Source: Chaenocephalus aceratus (Eukaryota; Chordata; Actinopteri; Perciformes; Channichthyidae). Taken from it: DNA of 64,000 bases. The notes below the pieces were generated by a model. That model was not told where the DNA came from. It searched no databases and saw only the letters and a list, made by a program, of their open reading frames with translations. Position 1 is the stretch's first letter, and every line of letters begins with the position of its first letter. Both the position numbers and the translations under genes were made by a program. Location of the stretch: assembly GCA_023974075.1 (NCBI GenBank), contig JAMFTG010000618.1, forward strand, positions 62,001 through 126,000, read 5' to 3'. This document shows positions 37,131 through 48,900 of this stretch, one piece after another.

Positions 37131-37913
37131 TTTCATTCCACTCCACCAAGTGTTTTCTTGGACTTTGTTGCCCCAGTCATTCAGACCAGAAGAATTGAGG
37201 GTGGCTTTTCTTCCTCCTTTTGTCATGGTTACAATTAAGACTCCCAAATTCCTTTGTCTGACCTCTGACCCCAACGTATGATGAACCTATAAAGCAAAGT
37301 ATCGATCTTTTATAGATATTTTACCCTTTTAATAAGATTACACACACTTGTTTACCCCTTCTCTCCTATTACACGGCCACTGAGTTTCAGCCACATGGAG
37401 CAAAGTGAACATTTTGATTATCCGGACACTGGGAGGATGGGCTGGAGAAAACAAAGCCACCCCACCCCCACACCGACCCCGTGACCCCGCTGTAGGCGAA
37501 CACTGAGTGGATCTACTCACTGCAGAGTTATCTTCATAATGACATCATAAACACACATTCAGGGACCATTCGTTGTGTTCAGTATTAAAGCCATATTTCA
37601 CACCGTAAGAGCATTTTCACATTAAGGGTCGCACTGTCCATAAATAAACACTGCAGTAGGATGAACGTCTGAACACACAGCAGAGTTCAGCCTTTTGGCC
37701 TCATCTCTAATCTTTACTCACATTATTATTATTATTATAGCTGGAACATAAATTCAGACACACACATTAACCCCTGACCTCTTCAGTGACTCCAGTAGCT
37801 CACATGACGGAGATGGGACATGTTAAATATAGGCCTTTAATTATTGTATTATGAGGAAAATCCAATATAAAGAAGTGTTGTCCAGTGACATGACATGGAA
37901 GCTTTGATAAAAG
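37131..37913. other. Unannotated stretch
   Basis: No supported gene or repeat; a short (ATT)n near 37722-37736. Confidence 0.4.
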
Positions 37914-38845
37914 GGTAATTCCAGAATTGGAGGACAATTTAGACACCAACATTTTTGAAAAATTAACCTCTTATTTTATAATTTTTTTGTATGTATTTAG
38001 GAAAAACAGATAATAAACCATCAAAAAAAGTGATTTGCCCAGCTAGGCATCAAATGTATATTTTCCAATGAAGAATTACCCCTGTTACTCTAATTATAGT
38101 AACAGGGTTGAAAATCAATGCTAATTTGAGCTTTAACCTCAGGAATTATTGCTAGATATAGCATGTAATGCTACTTTCAAGGCAAGGACACACTTGGATA
38201 TCTAATGCAAGAAAGATAACTTTGAAATTAATATGCTTTATTCTGATAATATCAGTAACAGGGCTGAGTGGGTCAGAGTGCCACACTCTTTTAAGACTGG
38301 AAAGATTGTAAAAATATGAAAAATAAAAGAGAGGACTTAGTTGTGGTCTACCCATGGCACTAGCACATGGCTTGCTGATGTCACTTCCACTGTGTCATTG
38401 ACTTACAGTTTGTTCACTTCCTGTGCCAATCTAAACAGGTTTGGGTAACAGGGTTGAACGCATGTTGAGGGACACACCTTCTGTGCAAAATTACTGTTAT
38501 CTAAAATATGTTTATGATTTAACAAAATTGATTTTACCATTACAAGAGATATCAATAGAATAATACCAAAAAAAGTAAAGAAAATCCCTATTTTAAATGT
38601 TATATTTGACATGCAAGTTGGTCACCAAGAAGCGGGGACAAGAGAAAAATGCCATAGGGAATGTTCGAGAGCTATTTGATGATTTAAATAATATTTTGAA
38701 ACCACTTTTTCTACAACTTTATATACATTTTGTCTCAAGACAAGTATGTTTAACACAACAAGTGCATGTTTTAGCATTTTGGGCATGGATTATTAGATTT
38801 TTTATATAGGGGGACATGAAATGTCCTCCAATTCTGGAATGAACC
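37914..38845. mobile_element. DNA transposon with CCAGAATTGGAGGACA ends
   Basis: The left end GGTAATTCCAGAATTGGAGG and the reverse complement of the right end (GGTTCATTCCAGAATTGGAG) match over more than 20 bp. The interior is AT-rich with repeated GTAACAGGGTTGA motifs. No transposase is recognised and the target duplication is unclear. Confidence 0.7.
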
Positions 38846-39695
38846 AAAAACTGATATAATTTCTATTCAAATATTTATATCAAGCAGTAATCAAAAAATG
38901 TTTGCCACAAAAGATAATTTAATTTTTTTTGCATAGTTTTCACTAATATGGGCAAGCACGGAGGTATTGAAAATAACATCAGTTTTTTGTCATTTAAATA
39001 GTAATTTATTGATGGTTTTTTTAGTGAAACCCTGTATGTAACAGCTAGGGGATGTACCATCCTCTGACTGCCGACAATCTGTAAAACTGCTGGTGTTTGG
39101 CGTTAAATGCCAATCCTAATAGCCTACCAGGTTTCTAACCAGTAGACCTACTGTATCATAGCCTAATGCCCAGACTAATATTTAGTTATTTCTAAATTGT
39201 CTCTATTATCATGTAATTTAAGAACTAATAACAAACTCTTACGTGTAACTGCACACCTCAAATGTAGTTTGAAGGGTCTAAATGAATACGGGATAATATA
39301 ATAATAAAGGAACTTTTATAATTAAAATGAGTTCCCTAGGAGGTTTTCTTAGTATTTTTTGTATGTTGAAATCAGAAATCCTTAAAATGCCTTAACAAAA
39401 TGCTAAATTGTTTTATGGAAGGGCTTATCAGTCAAATAAATGAATAGATACTTAAAATATGCTTAAATAGACAGTTTAGGCCTGAGTGTCATGTTGTTTG
39501 ACTCTAGGTTCAGATTATGAAATGGCTTCTTGTCCTTTCACAAAATGGCCCAACAGGCGCCATATTGTCTGCGCAGGGTAGCTTTATATTCATGGCCATT
39601 TTTTTTTTGACAGTAATACGAAAATGTCGGTTTATATTTTGAGTCCGCGAACTGTTTTGTTATTAATAAGGTAAAAGCCATCTTGTTGATCGTTA
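38846..39695. other. Unannotated AT-rich stretch
   Basis: No supported gene. Confidence 0.4.
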
Positions 39696-40720
39696 TCGAC
39701 ATATCCACCACTGGTCCTATGATCGAAACTAACCAAAGATATTCAGTTTAAGGTTCGCTTACAAAGTCGCCACTTTTGTGGCTATAAAACGTCTTTACGT
39801 CCACCCGTTGGTCTGAAACAGTGCCGCCATTACTTCGTTACATCCGACGGTCGGTTCATAATATTATGGACAGTTTAGAAACAGACTTTACGAACGAAAC
39901 TGCCCTTACAGCCGTTATACAGCCGACTTAATCTGCAGTCAGCAGGCGTGAATCACCATTCATTCAATGTTTCATTATGCTCATCCCAACCGTTAATTAG
40001 CTAATTTGATCAAAACTAACTAACCATAGCTGTCCTGTATACAGGTTAAGGTTCGATTATAACATTCTTTATATATACCATCTATGATAACATCCCATTT
40101 TGTGGCTATAGATCGTCTCTACGTCCACATTTGTTCCCGAAACAGCGCCGCCGCCATTACTGTTATATCGGTCGGTTCATGCGATAAGGAAACAGACCTA
40201 TCCAAACAACAACAGTTACTGCCATTATAAATGTGTGAAAAGTGGTATCGTTTAGACGGCCACGGCCGATCCGTATTTATTTTATATTCAGCGTTCAATA
40301 TGTGACATATCCACCACCATTAATTAGCCAATATGACCGAAACTAACCATAGCCGATATTCAGGTTAAGGTTCGCTTATAACATATCGCCTTTTTTGTGG
40401 CTATACAAAGTATTTACGTCCACCGTTTGGCCTGAAACAGCGCCGCCGCCATTACTCTGTTACAACTGTCGGTACATTACATGGGCCGTTAAAGAAACAG
40501 GCTAATACTCAAACAGCTGTTATTACGGTTTGTGAAAACTGGTATCGTAAAACGGTTCCAGCCGCCTTTATGTAAAGTCAGCAGGCAAAGCTAACAATCA
40601 TGTATATTTCATATTTCAACTGGCGACATATACACGGTTAATTCGCCAGTACGGCCGAAACCTAAGCCCCTCCGATTATAACATCGTATTTGTGTTGCTA
40701 TAAAGACTTCTCTCCCGTAC
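39696..40720. repeat. Four diverged ~300-bp tandem units upstream of the dnmt3b-like gene
   Basis: Units begin near 39696, 39975, 40308 and 40627. Each has, in order, a CGAAACTAACCA block, CAGGTTAAGGTTCGCTTATA, TTTGTGGCTATA, TACGTCCAC and, in the first three, a GAAACAGCGCCGCCGCCATTAC block (39818-39833, 40138-40160, 40434-40455). The last unit is shorter. The array ends about 320 bp before the GC box. GCCGCCATTA resembles the YY1 recognition core on the minus strand; regulatory function is inference. Confidence 0.7.
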
Positions 40721-41039
40721 TAACAGAAATGAAGGTAGAATCAACTATTGTGCTGATCACCATGATATAATTAATTGAAATGCTATTCGTGTAGAGGTGT
40801 ACTATTCAACATGTTAGGCGAACGTTAGTTTGTATTGGAAGCTGCAAACTTTAAAGTACTCTAACAGCTAGCTCGTTAGCACGTTTGTCAATTCTTACAA
40901 TCGGTTAGATACTAGCAAAGTATGGACTAGTTCATTATTAATCGGCATCATTGTTAGGGAGTAACTGAACCTCGGCGATATGTATTTCTTGTTAAGCTAG
41001 CATTCAGACACATTTGATTAATTATTAAGCAGGCTGTGT

Positions 41040-41177
41040 TCTTGTTGGGGGCGGGTTGGGGGTTGGAGATTCGTACTCCCGGACGGGGACGTTAGCTAGC
41101 GGGTCTCTCTACGGGACAGCCTCCTGCCTCGGTCGTCCAATGGATCATTCCCGGCTAGAGAGGACGTCACAAGGAAA
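41040..41177 (+). promoter_or_regulatory. dnmt3b: dnmt3b-like gene promoter region
   Basis: A CpG-rich segment with a GC box GGGGGCGGG (41046-41054), a CCAAT box (41137-41141) and a full CRE-type GACGTCAC (41163-41170), followed by exon 1. No TATA box is seen. The start site probably lies near 41100-41160. Site functions are inferred from motif identity only. Confidence 0.5.
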
Positions 41178-41243
41178 ATGTGCTTCGGGAGGAAGCTAAT
41201 GTTCAGCATCTGTTTCTACCGTTTCTACAGGGGAAACGGCGAG
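41130..41243 (+). other. dnmt3b: dnmt3b-like exon 1, 5'UTR with upstream ORF
   Basis: The exon ends at 41243 before a strong GTGAGT donor. An ATG at 41178 (A at -3) opens a frame of 22 codons that continues across the splice into exon 2 and stops at TGA 42828-42830. It overlaps the main ATG (42809) out of frame. If transcription starts upstream of 41178 this is a spliced upstream ORF of 32 codons. The 5' boundary is not determined. Confidence 0.5.
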
Positions 41244-42797
41244 GTGAGTTACCATCGATATATCTGCTATGCATGCACACAACTAAACCATATATTAAAC
41301 CGAGGCTCTCTCCTCCTAACGCAGTTGTTGCACGGGTTACGAGCGCAGGATTGTGTTGTTGTAGCATTTATTGTCCTGTGTTGTTGTAAATGCAGCCTTT
41401 TGTAGGGTAAAAAAAAACAAAGAGCAGCTCATAGGCGATACAAAAGCAGATTGGATCATTTGACTTCCTAATAATAATAATTTACTTTTAGTTCATTGAT
41501 TTCCAGTGCATATGCAATGATAAACAGCTGTTATTACATTATCTTACAGGGCTGTTTGATTGTGTGACTTTTGGCTTCTTGCTTCCAACGTAAATATTAT
41601 AAAGACAGGCTGCAGCCCCTGCACCATGCATGCAATGTGATCTGTTGTAGACAACCCGGGATTATTGAAACTAACATGCCGGTATGGCAGTGACTGTAAA
41701 CCTTCCGGTGTATTGCATTTCTTCGTTATTTCTGCACGAAAAGTAGCAGGATCTTATGTTAAAGCTCCTGTTTCCTTGTAAGTGAAAGTTGATTTCACTG
41801 GGGGATGTTCGCGGCAAAAAATAAACAACGCGAGATTTCATTTTCTATACATTGAGGAGGAAGGGGAGGAGAAACGGCAGCAGCGTGGCTCTCTTAACAC
41901 CCAGATCGCTGTTTTAATGTACCCAGATCGCTGTTTTAATGTACACACATGGCGAGGAAACAAGATATAACCAAACCACTGAAATTAGATATTTGACAGA
42001 AAGCACCCAGTCTTTGTCCTCTACAAGCAGACAAAAGGGGATTAGAATAACCCACCCACTGTCCCAGTCTCACCCCCACCCTATCCCTGGCAGTCAGGCG
42101 TGGGGTGAGGGGGGTAAACACTGGCTTTGGTAATACTGACAGGCAGCCATGTTTTACGAATGAATAACAATGTGGTGGTGGCCTTTTGTAGTTTGGTTTG
42201 AATCACAGAAAGACTCAACTGTCGACCAATGCCTGTCTGTGGGTGTTATATTAATGAGATAGTTGCACAGAGTTTGATGTGCCTTACTTCAGTATTTCCA
42301 TGTCCTGCTACTTTAATCTTCTATTCTCCTACATCTCATATGGACATATTTTACGTTTTATATAACTACATGTTCTGCATTGAGGTAAAGCTACCTTTTT
42401 TTCCATCTGCATAAATGATTACTATGCAGTATTACAGATACTTTATCAATTAAATACACACATTTTTCTCTCTTCTATCACTTCATGCATCCACAATCTT
42501 GTCATGTTTGCAATCCTGGCTTCAGTAAACATGTAAATGCAATCCAAAACAATTATTTACCAACAAATCCATGATATGAACGGACAAAAAGAAGACTATT
42601 AATGTAAAAAGTCAAGGTAATATTAATCGCAGGAACTGGTTACAGGTTAAACCAAACTGGGATTTAATAATAGTAATTGGAATATAACCGCCAACACGCC
42701 TGCCTGCTGACCCACAGCCCATGTACACCATTTTGTGATTTCAATTATACCTCACTATCAAAGTCATGAGCATGTTCAATCGTTTCTTTTTTCTCAG

Positions 42798-42935
42798 AGA
42801 GCGGCGAGATGGCGAGTCCCGTGCTTGTGACTCCGGAATCCAACAGCAAAGACAAAAGCAGCCGTCACTATCTGGTGGTCTGGATAAACAACCTTCTGAA
42901 GACCCGATTCAAAGATGTGCGGCAGATGGGTTCAG
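42798..42935 (+). CDS. dnmt3b: dnmt3b-like exon 2: start codon and CH domain part 1
   Basis: The acceptor TTTTTTCTCAG precedes 42798. The main ATG at 42809 has G at -3 and G at +4. It encodes [18 protein letters not shown], then [12 protein letters not shown] and the start of the EB1-type core (DVRQMGSG). It ends in phase 1 before GTAACT. The WIN motif matches the first helix of MAPRE CH domains. Confidence 0.85.
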
Positions 42936-45900
42936 GTAACTCATCAGTCTGAGCCGATGTTATGCGTAAATCTTTCTTTGGGGTTCCCCCCCGTGTTCAG
43001 CACAGCGTTAAAAACACCAGTTCTACCGGCACCTCTTTCTGACCCGTCTGTGTTTACCCCGCAGGTGCGTGCCACTGTCAGATGATGGACTTGGTCGTTC
43101 CCGGCTCCGTGGACATGACCCAGGTGAAGTTTGGTGTGCAAAGTGACGACGACTGTATGCACAACTTCGGTCTCCTCTGCAAGGCTTTCGACAAGAGCAG
43201 CATCACTAAGGTATGCTATAGAGACGCATTACAGTTTCTTGAGACGTGCTGATTGGTCGATTTCATTCCTTTGAACCTACAATCTAGCTGTTTCCTTTTT
43301 GGTCTGGGCCAAATGTCAAACTATTTATACTTTGTTTATTTTTCTTTCTCCATCTTATCGAGGGCACCTAATGCTGAAACCATATCAGACTCAACCCAAC
43401 AAAAAACAAGAAACGTGTTCACCTAAAAGTGGGCTGCTTGGAGTCCAGGCTTTCTGTTAACCAACGTGACAAAATATGTTGCTATGTTGCACAGAAACGC
43501 GTGAACACAATGTTTTGTTTGTGGTCACAGTATCTCTGTTGTACAATTACGGTTAAATGAGGAATGAAGTGATTGACGGAGGAGTTTTATATAGATCACA
43601 AATAAAACAATACTTAGTGCAGAAATACGAGTTGCTCTCTTCTAATGGCGCTTTTCCACTACAGCGCGGTTTAAGCGTGCCGTTTTTGGTTGCGTTTCCA
43701 CTTGGCGTAGTTCCGGCTAGCGGGTACTTTTTCACAGTTTTCTTGCTCTCCAAAATTGAGGTTCTTTCCGGGCCAACAACCGGGCTGAGTCGGGCTGAGC
43801 ATGCTAAACTAGAGAGAGAATCGCTGGCATGGGCTACAACTACAACAAGATGAACATATTTGACCGTGATTTAATTGTAATACACGTTTCAAAATGATGC
43901 CGAAGTAACAACATACTGATACCGGTTAGTAAAACCATGAATTAATGCTTTGACAAGTCTGCAGACAGACGGCAGGCGAACAAACCTTTTAAAATGCGTG
44001 CTTTCTAAATGTAGCTTGGCTAAGCTAACGTTGTATATGCTCCGACCGTCCACACTCACACAACGGCCTACAGACATAAATAAACCAGCGACTGTATTCT
44101 CCATGACTCAGGCAGTCTGTGGTTTGTACTTGTTTAACTTCTGTCTAGTTTCTGAACAGATATGAGGAGCTGTGAGCTCTGAGGGCTAACAGCTAACGGC
44201 TGATGTTGGTTTTGTGGTTCTCATTGAAGATGACGTCACGGCTCCGCCTACACTGCGTTACTATAGTTACTGCCCCAGCTACTACTGTAATGGAAACGCA
44301 GCATAAAGTGAGCCTGGCCTACTATACCGTACTAAGCCGTGCGAGGTCCTGCAGTGGAAATGCGCCATAACTCTGCTACAATTGCTACCTTCAATGTTAA
44401 ACACCCTTGATGTGCAATATGGAAGTTGTTTTGATTCCTGAATGTTCTCTTTTTGTCTTGGTTTAGACAATTCCCATCGTGGAGCTCATACGAGGGGACT
44501 CTCAAATCAACTTCGAGTTCATAAAGTGGTTCAAAGCTCTCTACCTGGCCAATCAGAAAAGGCAAGGGTACGACCCGTGAGAGCTCGGAGGGGAAAGAAC
44601 ATCAGCCCCACTGTCGCCACCACTAACCTGCTCATAGGTAACTTGTACTTTCTGTCACCGTGTTACCCACCTGGTTCGCTTGAAAAGAAGCACTTAAAGG
44701 TGGGGTAGGTAATCCACTTCAGAAACACTCGTTATATTCCATGGAATGCTCTTAACATCCCGATAGCAATGAACACATTAAATCAGGGGGTCCGCGGGGT
44801 CTTAAAAAGTATTAAAAGTTGATAAATCAATTTAGCGAAAATTAAGGCTATTAAAAAATATTAAACGGCATGTTCCAAGGTATTAAGAAGGTCCACAGCA
44901 ACGACAACATGAAACACCTTTAATTTACTGAAGCAACATGTCGGGAAACCCCCTCAAGTTGGCCTCATGCATAGCGTGCCATAAAATGCTGCTTCTTATT
45001 TTGAGTTTCGTTGCCTTGCTCCGCTCAGTGGGGGGGGGGGGGGGGGGGGGGGGTGTTATCTGCTGGTGGACTACCTGAGAGATATACAGCAGAGAACACG
45101 CCGTCCACCGCGGAGAATAAACAGAAGGGCAACCATGCTCCGGGGTCTTCTTCGCTGCTTTTGGTGTATTTTGTGGCGGCAGCAGCGCCACTTACAGGCC
45201 TGGCATATGTACTACAGCGTTTCCAGCATTTCCAGCGGTCCAGTGTGAACGGACACGTTAATGAATCGAATGCGTGTGAACGGAAGACTTTTTTGCGTTT
45301 GCGTTTTACTGTATGCGTCCTCGTGGGGCCGGGGTTTAAGCCAAACTATATCCGGTCACAGAGATCTGCTTTTAAAGTAAGGTCAACACATATATATATA
45401 CAGTCTATGGTCAACACATATCGACCCTAAATATAGTCTATATTAAGAACGAGAAAAGTCTTAACATATATATCGTTTTTTGTAAACATATGACAAATGT
45501 GTGAGGGCGATGACGTCAGAGCATCGTCCTCTGTGCCGGGCTTAGCCCCGGACAGCCCCAGCCCAATTTAACCCCTGGGTATTTGTGAGGGAGCTCCTAT
45601 ATGGCATTACCGCTGCAGCTCACCAAAGTTTAATATATTTCATCGTTCAAAGTTTTGTCAATCGTTTTGTTTATTGGTCAAATACTGGTTTCTACTGGTT
45701 TCTGAGGAGTTCTACTGGAATGAAAGAGTACAGAAGCAACAAAGCAGCATGCTGCATTAAACCTGACCTTCACAGAGAGGTTGAAGGTCATGTGGAGAGG
45801 AGGCTTCAGTAGTCTGTCTGCACTCTGTTTAGTTGTGCTATCTTACAATCAATATGGTAAAGTGTGTCGCCAAGGTAACCGGTTAGAACTCGAAGTTGCG

Positions 45901-48900
45901 ATGAGGTCTTAAAATGTATGGAACGGGTCTTAAAAAAGGTCTTACATTTGACTTCAGGACTCCTGCATACACCCTGTAAGTGCTTTGACAATAGATACAT
46001 AACAACATTTCGTCTGTGGAAGCCGTGGCGCTGGAAAAAGCACGACCAATCATCTGGATGGCCTCGGTATCTCGTGCCCTCATTGGTCATGTCCGTGTGT
46101 GTGTTGGGGAGGGGCTCTGTGAGGAGGTCTGAAGGAAGGGGCAGATTTCTTTCGGCTGCGTACTTTCAAATTCTAGCGCACTCGAGCTGGTTTCTCCTTT
46201 CTTACCTACCCTGCCTTTAAGAGTTTAACTGATGCACTCACAATGGTCTGCTTGTTTAAATGAAAGAATATATCTTTATTGTCATCATACAAAGTACAAC
46301 AACATTTATTTGGCAACTCTCACTGCAGTAACCAATAGACACAAATAAATAAGAGTGGGACGAGATCAATGTCAATGTGCATATTTACACTTACTGTCTA
46401 AAACTGTATGAATGTAGTGTATTTCTAACCGTGTGTTCATAGAGGGTTTTAGTGACCAAGTGAAGTGAATATGTCGGCACCGTTCTTGTTGTCCTTGGAG
46501 TCAGATAAATGCAATTGAAATGTACTAATTATAAAATGACGCACATTGTGGTTTTAACCGAAATGTTTCCCTCTCGCTTTGTCAGAGGATTTACAGAGCT
46601 CGTCCGGTAATTTCCTTTTCAATGAAAAGTGGATGTATATTTACGACTGGGCCGACCAGAGTCCTCTCGGAGATAACTACACCTACTGCCGCGCCTGCAA
46701 CCGCAGCCTGAAGACATTACAGAGAGGCCCCGTTGAACTCCGGCGACACGGGACACTAACAAACACAAGAAACGGACTCGAATCTACCAGAAGACCGTGA
46801 GGCAGAGCCAGCTGTCCGAAACGCTGCCGTGTAGCGACGCCGCCGTTAGCTTCATCAACAAGCACTGCTACACCGGCCCGGCTAAATCTGAACACAAGGC
46901 TCGACTCTTTGCTCGCTGCCGTTTGGGGTCTCAGTACCCCACAGATATCACCTCCGCCTGCCAGCACACGCCTTACTGCCTGTACATCTTCGGGGGGGAA
47001 CGGGAAGGGAAAAGACGACACCGTGTCCGTGGTCCTCGTTGGGTTTTTCGACGTCGACGCCTCCGGTCATTGCTTACAATTTCTGGATGCTCTTCAGTCA
47101 GAGGACGGCACCGGAGCGGAAAAAAAAAGCCACGGCGGTGGTGGAGACGGTGAAGAAGTTCGGGGGTTGCACACGGATAACCTCGTGGCTGTTTATTCGG
47201 ATGACGATGGCGCGGATTCGGAGCAGATCTGCACACAACTCAGGGAACTCAACCCCAATATAGTCGCTATAGGGGGCTGTACGCCATCGCCGATGCTTCC
47301 TGCCACGCTGGGATCAAGGCGCTCTCCAATCGGGTCCAAGAGTTCATGGTTGACATGCACGCCCACCACTCCTCCTGCTCTACGAAGAACGATGACCTCA
47401 CGGCTGTTTTCGGCTCAGACATCAGTGCAGACGATCCGCTTGATCTCAACTGCCTTAAGTTCTGCCTGTTAGTCACCAACATATTGGAAGTATGGACGGG
47501 TCTCATCGCGTACTTTAAGTCTTGTGACGGCGAAGATGAGAAAGCCAAGTCCGTCTGCTCCCAGCTGCAGGATCCCAAAGTCAGAGCCACGTTTCTGTTC
47601 CTGCAGCACGCTTTGAAACCTCTGCACAGTTTCCAGAGTCGCCTGCAGGCGGAGGAGGAAGCGGACCGAGCCGACATGCTGCTCATCCTGCAGGAGGCCA
47701 GTAAACTGCTGAGCACCTACACCTCGTACTTCCTCCGTCCTGAGGCTGCCGGTCGCTTCCTCAAGGAACGAGACGCCCGAATCCTTAAAGACAAGAGTTT
47801 CCATCTGTCTGGCTCGGAGATCAATGTGGGAGGGAAAGCAGTGGAAGGCTTCGAGGAGGAGGCGCTGTCTTTCTACGCCGCACTCACAGGTACGGACCAG
47901 ATGATTTATCTTATTGCAGATCGCCATAACAACACACTTAATAAAACACAGCAATAACAACAATTTTAAGTTTTAAGAAGCAATTTAAAAACGGACTTTG
48001 TACAGGCGTCTCTTATTATACATTGTAAGTTTCCTGTTGTGTATGCCCGCAGGTTGCATCGCAGAGAAGCTTCCTCTCGGCGAGGAGACGCTCCGGAGCA
48101 TCTCTCAGCTGCTGAACCCTCGGAGCAGACAGGAAGTGACGGGGAAATCAGTCGGGGAACTCGGGGCTTCGCTGGGAATCTGCAGCTCCGAGGAGGAGGA
48201 GGGGCTCATCGCTGAATTCCTGGAGTACCAGAAGGCTGAGGGGGGGGGGAGCTCTGCACAGGTACACATGCTTACAGTATGTATATATCATTCAAGGCTT
48301 TTATTGTCAACTTTATGACAATCTCAAAATATGTTTGTACACACAGAAAGATGGAAATAACTGTTTTCCCACAGTCCCGAGGTATAAATAAATAACCGTT
48401 CACTTCAAGTAAGCAGGATATATATAAAAGATGATGTGCATAGTGCATATTGTCATGTGTGCATAGCTACAGTGATATATCATCTGAGGTCACAGGCTCC
48501 TCCAACAGTACAACACAACATTTGGTGCTGTAGAAAGCACGACCAATCATCTGAGCCGGCTAAAGTAACTGGACGGCCTGTCAGCCTGTCAGCCTCCATC
48601 GGGGCACACACTGATCTCGTGCCCTCATTGGTCATGTGCGCGTTCGTGTGTGTTGGAGGAGGGGCTCTGTGAGGAAGGGGCAGATTTCTTCCGGTTGTGT
48701 ATTTTCAAATTCTAGCGCACTCGAGCCGGTTTCTCCATCTTACCGACCCCACCTTTAAGAAACAAAAAAATATATGTTAGTAATTTGGTTTTTGGAGAAA
48801 GGGTGGGATTAAATAAGTGTAAACTTCTTCCCACCGCTTCTCGGATGTGTAATTAAGTAGATCATCTGTTATATATAATTTAGAATCAGTAATATTTTTG

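Larger units (their letters stand above)
44692..46219. mobile_element. Family A MITE in intron 4, split by a hAT-like insertion
   Basis: The left end CTTAAAGGTGGGGTAGGTAA (44692) and CTCTTAACATCCCGATAGCA match the copy at 6931. The right part (46010-46219) carries GCACGACCAATCATCTG, CACTCGAGCTGGTTTCTCC and CTTACCTACC...CTTTAAG. The middle is foreign sequence. Confidence 0.7.

Noticed and set aside
35146..37274. Pro/Ser/Thr-rich frames of 469-695 codons, mucin-like at first sight
   Set aside because: All three minus frames are open, and 11/12-bp unit mixing destroys any constant reading register. It is a minisatellite artefact.
41178..41405. Exon 1 ATG as the dnmt3b start
   Set aside because: After splicing to 42798 it is out of frame with the CH domain and stops at 42830. 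The ATG at 42809 leads directly into the CH fold.
44577..44582. GTGAGA as the true donor of exon 4, removing the frameshift
   Set aside because: It would leave phase 2, which puts an early stop into exon 5. The sequence after it reads as a CH-linker up to a second donor in the phase that exon 5 needs.
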